A stretch of DNA of 64,000 nucleotides, from assembly GCA_947034885.2 (NCBI GenBank), contig OX344753.2:7998001-8062000 (forward strand), in the 5' to 3' direction. Under the pieces are notes generated by a model. The model saw only the letters and a list, made by a program, of their open reading frames with translations. It was not told the DNA's origin and ran no database searches. The position numbers and the translations under genes were made by a program. This DNA is from Thuidium tamariscinum. Lineage: Eukaryota > Streptophyta > Bryopsida > Hypnales > Thuidiaceae. Of this stretch, positions 1 to 11,689 are shown one piece after another (position 1 is the stretch's first letter; each line of letters begins with the position of its first letter).

Positions 1-748
1 CTACCTTTAAGACAAACATGTATAAACTTTGGCTACCTTGAGAGTGAGTAGTGTACAAAAAATTAGAAAAGGAAGGATTTTGCAAGTTGTAAGGGATTAT
101 TGGGAGTACAATAATATAAAACTGACTAAATAGATGCTAATTCTATTGTAGAGGAAGTTGCAATTTGGCTATCAAATTCTATTGTTTGTTACAATTTTGG
201 TGGAAGTATCTTCATTAGAGGCCCTTTTTTACAATACACTAGTAACATAACAATTTTTTTCTCTAGAAACTCAACTAATTTTAGCCAATTTAGAGATTGT
301 TGTTAAGGATGTTTTGTGCTTGAGATGGTCAAACCATTAGGAAGAAAATGAGCCCTAAAAGGGAATGTAAGTCTTGGATAGTAGGAACAAGTAGGGAACA
401 TTGGCTAAATAATAATCTTAAAATAAATACAAAATTACAAAATTTTCAAATTTGATGTCACATTAGTGTGACTACATGACATCCCTATTTTCTAGATTGT
501 TATTCTAATGTTAAATAAATTATTTTAAAATACTTTAAAATACTTTTATATATTTTTAAATATATTTTTGTAACTTTTTAAGTTTTTAACTTGTTTAACT
601 ACTTTTTTTCATCAATGTACTTGTTGTCCCTCAAATGGGTTGTGAGTTCCATTGAGGGGAATTGTTCTCAAAAGGGAACCAATTCCTTTGAAGTCTAAAT
701 TTTTTCCTAATGATGCTTTGTGCATATTGAAGGATGGATGATTTTCAT
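1..748. other. AT-rich intergenic DNA, no gene seen
   Basis: I see no coding exon or clear element boundary here. The stretch is strongly AT-rich with short homopolymer runs, and leads directly into the foldback transposon that begins at 753. Confidence 0.5.
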
Positions 749-752
749 TTAA

Positions 753-1831
753 GGGTGATTGCAAGAAATACTTAATGCCTTTTGTCACACTTTAATTTTT
801 GATTTGTTTTTTGACCAAAACTTTTGTGTTCTAGCTCTAAATGACTCAAAATTTATAGGAAAGCTACTCATAACCATCATATACCTTCTCTAATTTTTGA
901 GTTTTTTTCAAAAATAATTTACTATTTTTAAACAGCCCCCCAAAATTTTCACGATGGATGATTTAGGGGATTTATAGCACCATTAATCTTCAAAAAAAAG
1001 AATTTTGAGCTAAAATTTAGAGAGGATGGTTTTTTAGTAGACTTATAGCTACTATTAAAAGGAATTTCAAAAATACTTAATTTTATGTGGTATAGAAGTC
1101 CACAAAGAGAGCTTCTTTCTGCATTTTTTTCCAAAGGTATGAAACATTATTTTGGTGAGTTTTTTGGTCAAATCTCATCACCAAAAAGTCTTCTCAAATG
1201 TCCAATTTTTTAATATAAAAAGAATCCTATTTTTTACAAATTAAAATGTCAAAAGTTGTATTTTCTTCACCAAAATTCTATGTGAATTCTATGTCCAAAG
1301 TTTTGGTGAAGAAAATACAACTTTTGACATTTTAATTTGTAAAAAATAGGATTCTTTTTATATTAAAAAATTGGACATTTGAGAAGACTTTTTGGTGATG
1401 AGATTTGACCAAAAAACTCACCAAAATAATGTTTCATACCTTTGGAAAAAAATGCAGAAAGAAGCTCTCTTTGTGGACTTCTACACCACATAAAAATAAG
1501 TATTTTTGAAATTCCTTTGGATAGTAGCTATAAGTCTACTAAGAGACCATCCTCTCTAAATTTAGCTCAAAATTCTTTTTTTGGAGATGAATGGTGCTAC
1601 AAATCCCCTAAATCACCCATTGTGAGAAATTTGGGGGGCTATTTAAAAATAGTAAATTATTTTTGAAAAAAACGAAAAAAATTATAAAAGGTATATAATG
1701 ATTATGAGTAGCTTCCCTATAAATTTTGAGTCATTTGGAGCTAGAAAATGTAAGTTATGGCCAAAAAACAAATCAAAAACTAAGGTGTGACAAAATGCAA
1801 CAAATAGTACAAGTGTTTCTTGCATTCACCC
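753..1831. mobile_element. Foldback DNA transposon, GGGTGATTGC-end family, copy A
   Basis: The left half (about 753-1275) is the inverted complement of the right half (about 1299-1831), so the whole element can fold into one long hairpin centred near 1287. The tips read GGGTGATTGCAAGAAA at the left and TTTCTTGCATTCACCC at the right. The flanking tetranucleotides are TTAA (749-752) and TTGA (1832-1835), an imperfect 4-bp target duplication. The same tips bound elements at 47456-48188 and 56268-56995, and a fourth copy starts near 63672. The two arms give mirror-image 60-70 residue ORFs, which are a by-product of the palindrome and not genes. No transposase is encoded, so it is non-autonomous. 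Confidence 0.85.
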
Positions 1832-1835
1832 TTGA

Positions 1836-4471
1836 TTTCTTGTGTACAACTTTTTTGATGCTATACCCACATCATTGAATTAGTGTAAGATATTTTAAGT
1901 TTTTTAATATTGTGTGGGCTAGTTTATCAAAAAAACGATACATAATATATTGTATTTCAATGTTTGAAGTTTTTTTCCTTTAATAATTGATCTTGACATT
2001 CAAATTGTTTGGAATTTCTCAAGTTAAAATATAAAAAATGAAGCTTCTAAAGTGAAGTTTCTATTGTGCTTGAAAATTTGAAAAATTCTTAAAAAACAAC
2101 ATTGCATTGAAGGTTCATGTTGAGGGTCTATAACCATATTTTTTTTAATGTAAAGTGACATGGAATTTTTCTTTGTTAAACAATATTCTACACTGTAGTA
2201 TATTTCTACTTTGAAATTTCAATTCTTTTTTAGTATGACTTATATTTGATGTAAAATTCTTCATTTTTTCTTCAAAATTAATGGTAAATCAAAATTTTGA
2301 CAAATCATTTTGAAATTTTTATGGTTGATATTCACAATTTCATCTCTAAAAAATAAAACCATCAAATGCATTCAAAATTAGAAAAGTAATGGAGGATAAG
2401 GAATGAGGGATTTCCAAGTTTGACTATATAATCTTAGGCCCTAATTTTAAGGGTTGAAGGTTTGAAGAATGTTTCATGAAGACATTTCTTCTAACCTTCT
2501 AAGCATAAGAAATCATTTGTATTAATGCAAGTTGGCTAATAATTCTATTACAAAATCTATTCTTTAACCTATAAAAGACAAGACCTACATAACATTGTTC
2601 TTTGCAATTTGAACCACACCCACACCTAGGGTTTTCTTCCTAAACAACATGATAGCATGACAAACAAATGTCATGTGACGTCTAGTAGAGCCCTTGAAAC
2701 ATCTCAAAGAATCATCATCAAGTTGACTTAAAAGTAAATCATTAGAAATTTAAAATCTTGATATATTTAAGTTTGATTTCAATAAAATGTCTCAGTTTTA
2801 TTATTACATATTACATTCTAAATTTAAATTCATAGTTATAGTAAGATTTTCATTTTTTTGAACTATTGAAAATGGACTTTTGCAACAAGTTGCAATGCCT
2901 TTGTGACAAGTTGTCATGTGCGACAAATGATGTCAGATGTTCTACATGACATCCAAACTCAAAAATATATCCATCAAGACAACCCTACACACCCTTGGGA
3001 AATTAAAATAATTTTTCATTGAATCCTTGGAGATGAATTTTGTTTAATCTACATCCTACAAAGAATCACTAGCTCACTAAGTAATAATGCTAATGTCATT
3101 GGATGACTAGTAAGTTGCAAAGAGTCATTGCCTAGTTGGAAAGTTGCAACACTAGGACTCCTACTTTCTAAGGGAACAAAGAAAGGCCCCTCAACTGATT
3201 GGAAAGAACCAAGGCCATTTTCTATCAATAACCACTCAAAACTACCACTTCTACTATGCTTATCTAATGAAATAAAGTATAGATCTTTTTTTGAAAACTA
3301 ACCACATGCTCCTATACTTCAATACTCTAAGATCATGTGGTCAAAATTCCATCAAATTTAACCCTACACATAGGAAGATATTAGTATGCAAAGTTCAACA
3401 GAAAGGGTTTTTTTCAAGAAGATGCTTAGATTGCCCCCCAAACAAGGTTGTTTGTAAGTTTCTTGTCACTGAAACTTCACATTCATACAAAAACATAATC
3501 TCTTAAGAAAAAAGTATTATGCTATCACCACATTACTCTACCAAAGAAGATTCAATTCACTTCCATTTCTCCAATAATTTTAGAAGTCATCCATCAGCCA
3601 CTTTTTGACCTCAGTATCTTTCCAAGGTTAACCACTATGTCCAATGTTCTCAAACAGAGTGGAAACTACAAAGCTATTGGGTTAAAATGCAATCCACAAA
3701 ATCTAGAGCCTCCCTCTATCCTTGAGGGATGTTCAGGAACCAATCCACCAATGACTGTCATGCAAAAGACGCTTAAGGAAGGAGACCAATGTAGTGAACA
3801 AAGAGGTTAATCCAATGTCTATTCTATTACAAAATATATTCTCTTAATTTCCTATCACGTCATATTTCCCTCAAAGACACCGCAAGTACACTCAGACTCA
3901 AGAATGAAAAGACTTATGCCCCACCAGGGATGCCTTAAAAGTGTGCCTCTTGCATTAGTTGATGTCAAAGGTTTGACCCTGCATAAATCAGAAGAAAAAA
4001 AAGTCATAGTCACATATCATTTCTCAAGAATCAAGAGTGGTTTTTGTCACCTACTTCAACACGTGTACTAAAACAAAATATCGTAGAAGGCACCCAAATC
4101 TCGTGAACAGGCTGCCATGGAATCTTCTGTAGAGACCTAAAATAAGATCAAATAAATGGTATAGAACGAACAAAAGAATGGTATAGAACGATACTGGCAT
4201 GATCCCCACAAAGGAATCGCAAGCTTAAACAATGATTCAAAAGCACCAGCGCGCTTGAACCTAAATTTCCTAACTGTCTTTGACAGACCCAACGTTTTAT
4301 TGTGTGCTGATTGATTGATCTAGAAACTGGTTGATTGATCCTGTGTTTTGCCTGTACAATGGTCTCCATTCCTACTGTAGTGTACACAAGTATTATCCAT
4401 AACTCTTTCGGTATCCCATGACTTACGTCTTTGTTACGAATACATGAGAAAAAGGGGAGTGATGATGATCT
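1836..4471. other. Intergenic DNA downstream of the VPS38-like gene
   Basis: About 1836-3900 is AT-rich with no exon I can support. From about 4080 to 4470 the composition becomes gene-like and probably holds the 3' end (last small exon and/or 3' UTR) of the minus-strand VPS38-like gene. I could not identify the final exon with confidence. Confidence 0.4.
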
Positions 4472-4504
4472 CTATGCCAGCGGATGTTTTCGAGAGAAGA
4501 CTAC

Positions 4505-6836
4505 CTTGAGGAGCTTCTCTAGATTCAACAACGTATGGCGAGGTCCCACGCTTTCTAACCCTAAGTGATTCAATATCTGCTCCAAATTCTGCACTCACAC
4601 CCACATTTTATCAATTAAAACGCCTCCAACAATGTACAACAGTGTATTTGACAATGTACTCGCGGGTATAGATGTAGCCACAACACTGCTCGCAATACTA
4701 TGTTCGCCAATTTAGGTGGAACTGGTAATGTGGAAAGATTTAGCTCCAAAAGAATTGGGCCAAAATGAAAACAAAACGAAATTTCCGATTAAAAGGGAGA
4801 AGAATTGATACCTTATTTAACAAAAACACCGCATATGCTGATCTAGTCGAATCCTGACCCTCAGAGAATAATGGAAACTCAACAACCGATCGTTGTAAGC
4901 CATACTGTGGGGCGACCGTAACTGTTACAGCGTCCACTGCAGGAGGCTCAATGGCAGGACAATGGTCTTGAATGAATGAACGTGACGCCATTTGGCGAAT
5001 GGGATAACGGAGTTGTAAATCAAAATACCGTGCGACAAGAGTTACAACCTGAGCACATACAATTTGTAGCTGTCAGCGACAAATTCTGAACCGAACTTAA
5101 TGCGCGGCCTAACCAACGTTGAGAATTTCAAAGAGCTTAAAGAGCGTATTGAGTAGTGCTCAGCTGCTCACATGGCCAACGTATCCAAGGGCAGTTGCAG
5201 ACATGTCGTTCTCAATTTTGTCCCTGGCAAGTCCTGACAGCTTCTTTCCTGGCTCCGATAATGCCATACCCGCAATTACCAAAGAAGAACCATCTTTATC
5301 TACAGCATCCCTTTCCGCTTCTGCTCAAACACAAGATAAGATTAAAAAGATTCCTTAGACATAAGAACTCATTGATTAAATCAACTCTACTAACACAGTC
5401 AATAGGTTTAAAAGACATTGCATACTTCAGGGGAAAACTAGATTATTGATGGAAAAAATGTACTAACCTCGTTTGGAAGAAATTTCAGGCTTCAGCGAGG
5501 CTAGTGGATAGATAGAAACAATCTCAGCCACCATTCTCCGTCTCCTAGTATCAAGTAAGTAACAAAGCCTTTGCAACCGCTCACGCCCACCGTCACCTGA
5601 TAATAAAAACTCTGCGCCCTAAAGATGAGAAGAACAACATGTGAGATTTTGTGGCTCAGCTGCTCGGGCACATCCTTGAAGAGAATGAGCCACCGTCAGT
5701 ATTCCGATAATATATACTACAGAATTAATCCATTTCGAGGACATTGTTAGAGTATGAGGATTTCCGAATAATGCAACTAGATGCAACAACTAAGTAATGA
5801 AGTCTAAAGATTAGTGTATAGAGAAGCAATGACGAGAAATACCCTGATTGCTTCATCGACAATTACCAGTGGCAACATTCGAATCTATCAAGTAAATCAC
5901 GAGGATGTGAAGACTTTTTTGGAATCAAACAAGACTTGATCTAAGAAAGACAATAAAAAGAATATCATGTCAATAGAATTGCCATAAACAATATAATCAA
6001 GCTGATGACAAGCAACCGAGGAGTACTAAGACATTTCACAGAGTCATCAATATATGATCAAACCATGAATGAGCTACTCCTACTCCACGTGCCCAGGAAA
6101 AGAATGAAAAAGTCATAACCGATCGCCACTGACGATTTAGACGTAAATTCGGGTTGGATGATAAAGTGCATCACCTGCAAACGACGCCGTGCATCCGCCT
6201 CCGCTTTGAAGCCAATCTGCAAATTTCGAGATGATGGTACAACGCACTTCGTTTGCCTCGCAAGCTCTTCCCTGTGATTCCGCAGTGCTTCTTGAGCGCT
6301 TTTCAATCTCATCTTCTTTGCATATACCTGCCGCTTCAAGGCTTCAAGAGCATCCTCCCTTTCTTTTGCTACACTCCTAACCTGAAGCCAATGCGAAAGG
6401 AATTTATTACACGTTCCAAGACTGTATCACCAAAACAATGAAATAATCCTCCTTCAAATCGCGAGCTCGACTGCCACCACTCAACTCCAAGGACAGCCAT
6501 CCACCCTAAAACCTGAACTCGATAATGCCCTTCATGCAGTACCTGCCTGTATGCGCGAATACAGCAAATTATATCGAACCATTTAAATCTCAAAACAATC
6601 ATCAACCACTGAAAGCACAAATTCAAAGAGACCAAAAAATATATTACCGTGATTCCAGCTTCCACCTTCTCTACTAAAGCCGCTCTATCGAGTTTCGCGT
6701 TCTTCAAAACCAATAACCTGCCGCACATTTGCCCCCACACCTCCTCATAAACCTCCCACTCCACCACCTTGGCCTCCAGAGTCTCCCCCTCGCCATTCGC
6801 TGGGTTCTCTTGACCCTCGGAGGTAGCTCCTTCCAT
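4505..6836 (-). CDS. VPS38: VPS38/UVRAG-like subunit of class III PI3-kinase complex II
   Basis: Exons read on the minus strand: 6836-6648, 6381-6175, 5884-5843, 5618-5468, 5320-5172, 5048-4812, 4588-4505. All junctions are GT-AG and keep one frame for 353 codons. The start ATG (6836) opens an acidic N-terminus. Residues about 64-132 are a charged, helix-prone coiled-coil segment. The diagnostic part lies in the last exons: ATALGYVGHV, RYFDLQLRYPIRQMASRSFI, EFPLFSEGQDSTRSAYAVFL and GPRHTLLNLEKLL, which match remembered plant VPS38 (UVRAG-like) proteins. In that family the protein joins VPS34, VPS15 and ATG6/Beclin for PI3P production on endosomes. The C-terminus past LLK is unresolved: unspliced reading reaches a stop at 4472-4474, but a short further exon in 4080-4480 is likely. 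The length (~353 aa) fits the family. Confidence 0.82.
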
Positions 6837-7390
6837 GACACCTTGAATGCAATTCACTGAAGGAACTAAAAAGACTGTTCGAACCCCGATTCATCTTCCT
6901 CTTCACTCCAACACTCCAACACTACAATCCTCCCCGAATCAACCCTAAAACGCGCACCACAGACATAAGGCAGTAGTCGCACGCGAGGACTTCATCGACT
7001 CTAATGAGCTCGCTCAACTGATTAATAAGCTCTCAATAACGCAATCCCACACCAATTTGCAAGCCCCGCGTCCCGCAATCTAGCGCAACTTTGAAGGGAG
7101 ACGGATCCAACACATGGAGAGGAAACTGAAAACAGGGGAGCTCCAATTGTGCCGCTTTCTCTCTGAAACATGCACAAGGATCACAAAGAAAAGGCCGCAT
7201 CGGATTCTCCGCTGGAAAACAGGCTCACAAGGGAAAGCCCTAAACGCAAGACCTGTCGAATAGGACTCCTTGTGGCTTCTCATGAAGAGAGTTCCTTGCG
7301 GACCAACTGCGGGCCGCCACGTGCCGTCACAAGCGAGAGAGAAACAATGGGGGACATGGACTTCTCTACGCGTGCACTTTCTACATGTGG
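6837..7390. promoter_or_regulatory. Upstream region of the VPS38-like gene
   Basis: This is the presumptive promoter and 5' UTR of the minus-strand gene starting at 6836. It has higher GC than the surrounding DNA and holds several overlapping short ORFs with no recognisable protein. I see no convincing TATA box. A MITE lies just beyond it at 7391. Confidence 0.35.
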
Positions 7391-7528
7391 TAAGGTAGTC
7401 TGCTCTAAAAGCCACCACTTAAGCCTACCTAACTTATCATGGACAGAAGTACATATTTCAAATAACATGTCCGTTCCTAGATAGAGGTTGCATTTAGAAT
7501 GCAGTCGCTTTTAAAGCAGACTACTTTA
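7391..7528. mobile_element. TA-flanked MITE, AAGGTAG-end clan, copy 1
   Basis: The ends are TAAGGTAGTCTGCTCT and the near-perfect complement AAAGCAGACTACTTTA, 138 bp apart including the TA at each tip. The TA duplication and short inverted ends point to a Tc1/mariner (Stowaway-like) MITE. A lone similar end (CTAAGGTAGTTTGCTCTAAA) is at about 10850. Confidence 0.7.
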
Positions 7529-7590
7529 ACCGTGAAAGGACGGGCAGAACGCTAAATCCGTCTCATGAAGTGGGACCAACAGGATGAAAC

Positions 7591-7920
7591 TTATATTATC
7601 CAGGGGTAAAAGTAAAATAAAGTTCCTATTTTGTACCATGTTTAGGGTATGTTTAGGGGCGTTTCACACTATGGCCGTCCAAGTTGAGAGGCCGTCGATT
7701 CTACCAATCAGATTTGAGAAATCATGATTTTCACCAATCAGATTTGAGAAAACCATGGCCTCTCGACTTGGATGGGCATAGTGTGAAACACCCTTAGGAT
7801 ATGTCCTATCTAATTTGGAGTCTCTAATTGCAAATATGAATTGAGAATTTTCCAAAAAAAAATAATGTGCAAAAAATAAAAAATTTCAGGATTTTCTCTA
7901 GGGTTAATCTAGCCGTTGAT
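7591..7920. repeat. Dispersed AT-rich repeat with a nested 138-bp hairpin MITE
   Basis: Bases 7656-7793 form a hairpin: GGGGCGTTTCACACTATGG at the left pairs with CATAGTGTGAAACACCC at the right, and two internal copies of CCAATCAGATTTGAGAAA lie in between. It interrupts a repeat whose right part (about 7800-7905, containing TTGCAAATATGAATT and AAAAAATTTCAG) recurs near 54310-54400, 55610-55690 and 57180-57260. Confidence 0.65.
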
Positions 7921-10900
7921 CTGACTTTGTGGGACAGATTCAATGGCCTCTAAAGAACGGTTCTAGACTTGAGGATGACAACCATGTTGAATGTTCTTTC
8001 TTCTTTTCATCAATATTATTTTCCATAACCTCCAAAGTTCAAAGGATTTGAATAAAATACAAATGTAATATAAAATATAAGTTCTATAGCTTTTTTGTAG
8101 TTTGCATCAAAGAAGGTAATGTAAAGTACCAAAAGTAGAAAGTATCCATGTGGTTAAATTTTAAAATATTTTTTAGATTCTCTTCAAATGAATTTTGAAG
8201 GTATATCTTCAAAAATTCACCAAAAATACAATTTCTATCTTTAGCATTTGGATTTTTTTGATCGTCAAAATTGTTGTTTTTATTGATTAGTTAAAATTGC
8301 ATAAGATGTAGTAATGGGAATACCAACACTTTGCCCAAATAGAAAGTTTTTCAAGACTAAGCAAATTATGAACACTTTAAGCTATTTCTCTTGTAATTTT
8401 CATTTGACCATAGCAATCTTAGTTTTGAAAAAAATAAATTTTAAGGCAGCCCACTCTTTTAAAAAAAAAAATTATTATTTTTTGCTCAAAAAAATTTGCT
8501 TGAAGTCAAGCAATGACCAAAAGATGATCACTTAGGCATTTAGGGGTTAATTTTTTGTTTTGCCACTTCTTCTACAAATATAAATTGAATGAAAATCATT
8601 ACAACATAATAAGTTTATAGACATCCATCATCAATGATATATTTGAACGTTGATGTGTTCATTTTTAAAGTCTAAGTTCTATTTGATCATGTCACTAACA
8701 ACACTTTAATTGATTAGCTGTTCAATGACATTCTAAAATATCAAACATCCAAATTATTAGAATATCACTACTTCTAGCTTATATATGGTGAAGGCACCCA
8801 TTCCAAGCTAATAACCCATGTCCAATCACTAAATTGTCTAATTATTTCCAACCAAAATTTGGAAAGTTTTTCTTTTTCTTTTTCAAGGTTGAGACTAATA
8901 AGTTCATGACACATGTCTCAAAATAACCCATTTGGCTTGTGATATGATTGACTCTTAAGCAATCCAATTGAAGGAATATTACATATGAATAAATGGAAAT
9001 TATTTAATTTTTATCAAAAAATTGCATGCATTGCATAATTCATTCTATCCCTTCATAAGTTTGTGAAGATTTTAGTGAATATATAACCTCTACTAGGATA
9101 TATTAATTAGTAACCAAATGGCAATTATTTTTATTTCAATGTTCATGAATGGAATCATAATGATTTTGTGGATGGTAGTTACTGCCACTTTTCAATACAT
9201 TGTTGTGTGTGAACGTTTATGCATTACATTTTTCCTCATATAAAAAGGTACATAACAAAATAAAAATAAAACAAGCTCGTAACACTCATTCAATTGCAAA
9301 TTCAGATTTCACACTAAGTCTTCAAAGAATCAAATTTCATAGAGTCCAAAGAACACATACTGGCACACCTTCTCACACAATTCAAAAACAATTGAATAGC
9401 AAGTCATGGCAAATTGGCTAGTTGAAACAAGTCAAGCACAGCTCTCACACACCATTTCAAGCCAGTCAACTCAAGAATAAGTTAGAGCCTAAATTCACAG
9501 AAGAGACATTGGTTGCGATATTGGAACCTAAAGAGATGTATCAAATTCATAGGTATTACCGTGACTAAATTTTCCAAGGTGCTCATTTCACAAAATGATA
9601 AAAATTATCCGAGATATTAACATTGCACAATCTAGAGTCCTTTTTAAAACTTTCCATTACCAATCAACGGTGGGTGGGGGGCTCCATTATTTTTTTCTAT
9701 GTGAATCAACGGTTGTTGCTCTTTTGGAGGGGGAGGGAAGCCGGGGAACCCACAGGGGTGCCTGGTACATCACTTTTCATTATATTGTACATTGTAAGAC
9801 AATGTACAATCTTCAATATAATACCAAGCCTAATAATGGCCAAAATACTACCTATGCTATGATCTAATAACTTAGGACTTACAATGGATACCATAAATCA
9901 ATGGGATTACTTCAAGTAGCTTGTGGCACCTCTTACAACCACCTGGTAATTTTGAAAGCAATGATACGAAGTACAATAAACACCTGCATCTCTACTAGCA
10001 CTTGACATTAATAACATCCATAGCAACAAAAATAAATAAATGTTTACAATCATATGAAGTACACACACATAGAAGGTTGGTTTGGACTTTGGAGGCTCAA
10101 CCTAAAACATTGTTAGGGCCCAAAATCAAGACTCAAAATTCTTAAAGTCACTTGTAATAGTTGTAAGAGTCTCAATTTGCACTCCAAGCCTTCCAAACTA
10201 ACTCCTTGCTTTTACATCACTTGAAATTGATGGAAAATAACACCTTCATATGCCATACATGACACTTTTTGTAGTAAAAAAATGATAATGCCATGAATAT
10301 AGGACCATACTTCAAACAACAATAAAAATTACATATGGTCTCCAAAATGCATGCTAAACCCTAAATTTACAATCTCCATTTGATGTCCAATTAGATGCAA
10401 CCAAAAAACTGATAGTTCAATAATACAAACCATAGTGAAATGTTTATTTTAACAATTTTTGATATTGTTTAGGTCTGTACAACTATATGTAATCTATTCT
10501 TTCTAAAATGCAACACCTACATTTAAACCCTAAAATTGTCACTAGAAGATAGACCATCAAAAGATGAGGTTATGAAAGCCTGATGTTGATTTTTGATACA
10601 ATAAGAGATAAGACTTTGGAAATTCATATCTTATTCATATAATACTAGTATCCAAACAATGCATGTTCATGTGCAATGAAAATCTTCTTTTGCTTGACAA
10701 TAAAATCTATTCAAAACAATCCGTATTGGATAACATAAATTTGGCTCAATTGTCATTTGTGACCACCATTGGTGTACATTACTTAAGTAAAGTGATTTTT
10801 TTAGTTTCTTTTTCTTGGTAGCACAACGTGCACCAAGGAATGTGGGCTAAGGTAGTTTGCTCTAAAAGCATCTATAGTCTAAAAATGATCATGGCATAGA

Positions 10901-11079
10901 GGTACATTTTTTCTTTTTTTAATATTCCAATAGTGTATATTTAGGAGCTAGTTACTTTTAGTAGCTACTACACTTCATAAATTTGTAACTAATTCCACAA
11001 AAGTCCAAAAAATATAATATTACTTAAGCGGTTAGATGCCAATTCCAATTTTCTTTGTCCAAAACTTCATTTAAAGTTA
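7921..11079. other. AT-rich intergenic DNA between the VPS38-like gene and GPAA1
   Basis: No exon is supported. It holds decayed repeat pieces, including a TTTAGGGGTTAA tip near 8540 and a stretch near 8830-8950 that resembles the flanks of the TTAA-bounded repeats at 27290-27480 and 52800-52960. A GC-richer patch at 9660-9770 gives short ORFs without recognisable similarity. Confidence 0.45.
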
Positions 11080-11377
11080 CTAGGGGAGGACACTTCCCGT
11101 TTTTTAATAACCTACGTGCGGCGGAATATAGGGTACATTTAAATAATCTTAGGTAAAATTTATAAGAAATTTACATATAAAATAGGGGACATTAAAAAGG
11201 CAAAGTGTTTTAAAAATAAAATAGGGATGATAATATGGCTGATTTTTCTGCTTTATGGTAAAATAGGGGCTCTTTTAATGTTGCCAAGTAATGATTACAA
11301 GTAATTGATAGCCCCCCTAAAAATACTCCACCGCCGCACGTGGGTCCCCCAAATATACAAGAAGTGTCCTCCCCGGG
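11080..11377. mobile_element. 298-bp hAT-type MITE, copy 1
   Basis: The element starts CTAGGGGAGGACACTTC and ends GAAGTGTCCTCCCCGGG, which are inverted complements apart from two bases near the tip. It is flanked by a perfect 8-bp duplication TAAAGTTA (11072-11079 and 11378-11385). An 8-bp duplication and ends of the C(A/T)GGG type are hallmarks of the hAT superfamily. A second 298-bp copy in the same orientation is at 40141-40438. The right end lies about 310 bp upstream of the GPAA1 start codon, so it may sit in that promoter. Confidence 0.9.
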
Positions 11378-11689
11378 TAAAGTTATTTCAAAGAATTTAG
11401 TTTTCCTAATAGGCAAAACAACTCCAAAACGATTGCTTAGGAGTAGACTACTTAGACAAAGAAATTATCTACTTTTGCTCAGCCATTCATCCATTGTATG
11501 ATTTCATCCATAAAACTAGTAGACTTCATGGAAATTTTTTTTGGCGACTTCACTGCCAGTCAAACTTTTTTTTTTCTAGTGCAAACTTTAAAGGAGCTTG
11601 TTCAAAAATCAAGCTGGTGAGATTCTGGCTTGCAAGCTGAGTTTCCAAGTTGGCCTGGACTGCCTTCTGTTGCACAAGTCGTGGGAGCG

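Noticed and set aside
949..1666. Two similar small ORFs (about 61 and 74 residues) on opposite strands
   Set aside because: They are the same sequence in the two arms of the foldback transposon; the palindrome alone explains them.
4080..4480. Last exon of the VPS38-like gene at 4060-4119 (after CTCTACAG)
   Set aside because: A splice acceptor and open frame exist, but the residues do not resemble the family C-terminus, so the exon was left unassigned.
6369..6648. Continuation of the VPS38-like frame between exons 1 and 2
   Set aside because: The stretch is open by chance, but good donor and acceptor sites at 6648/6381 exist and the intervening residues do not fit the family.
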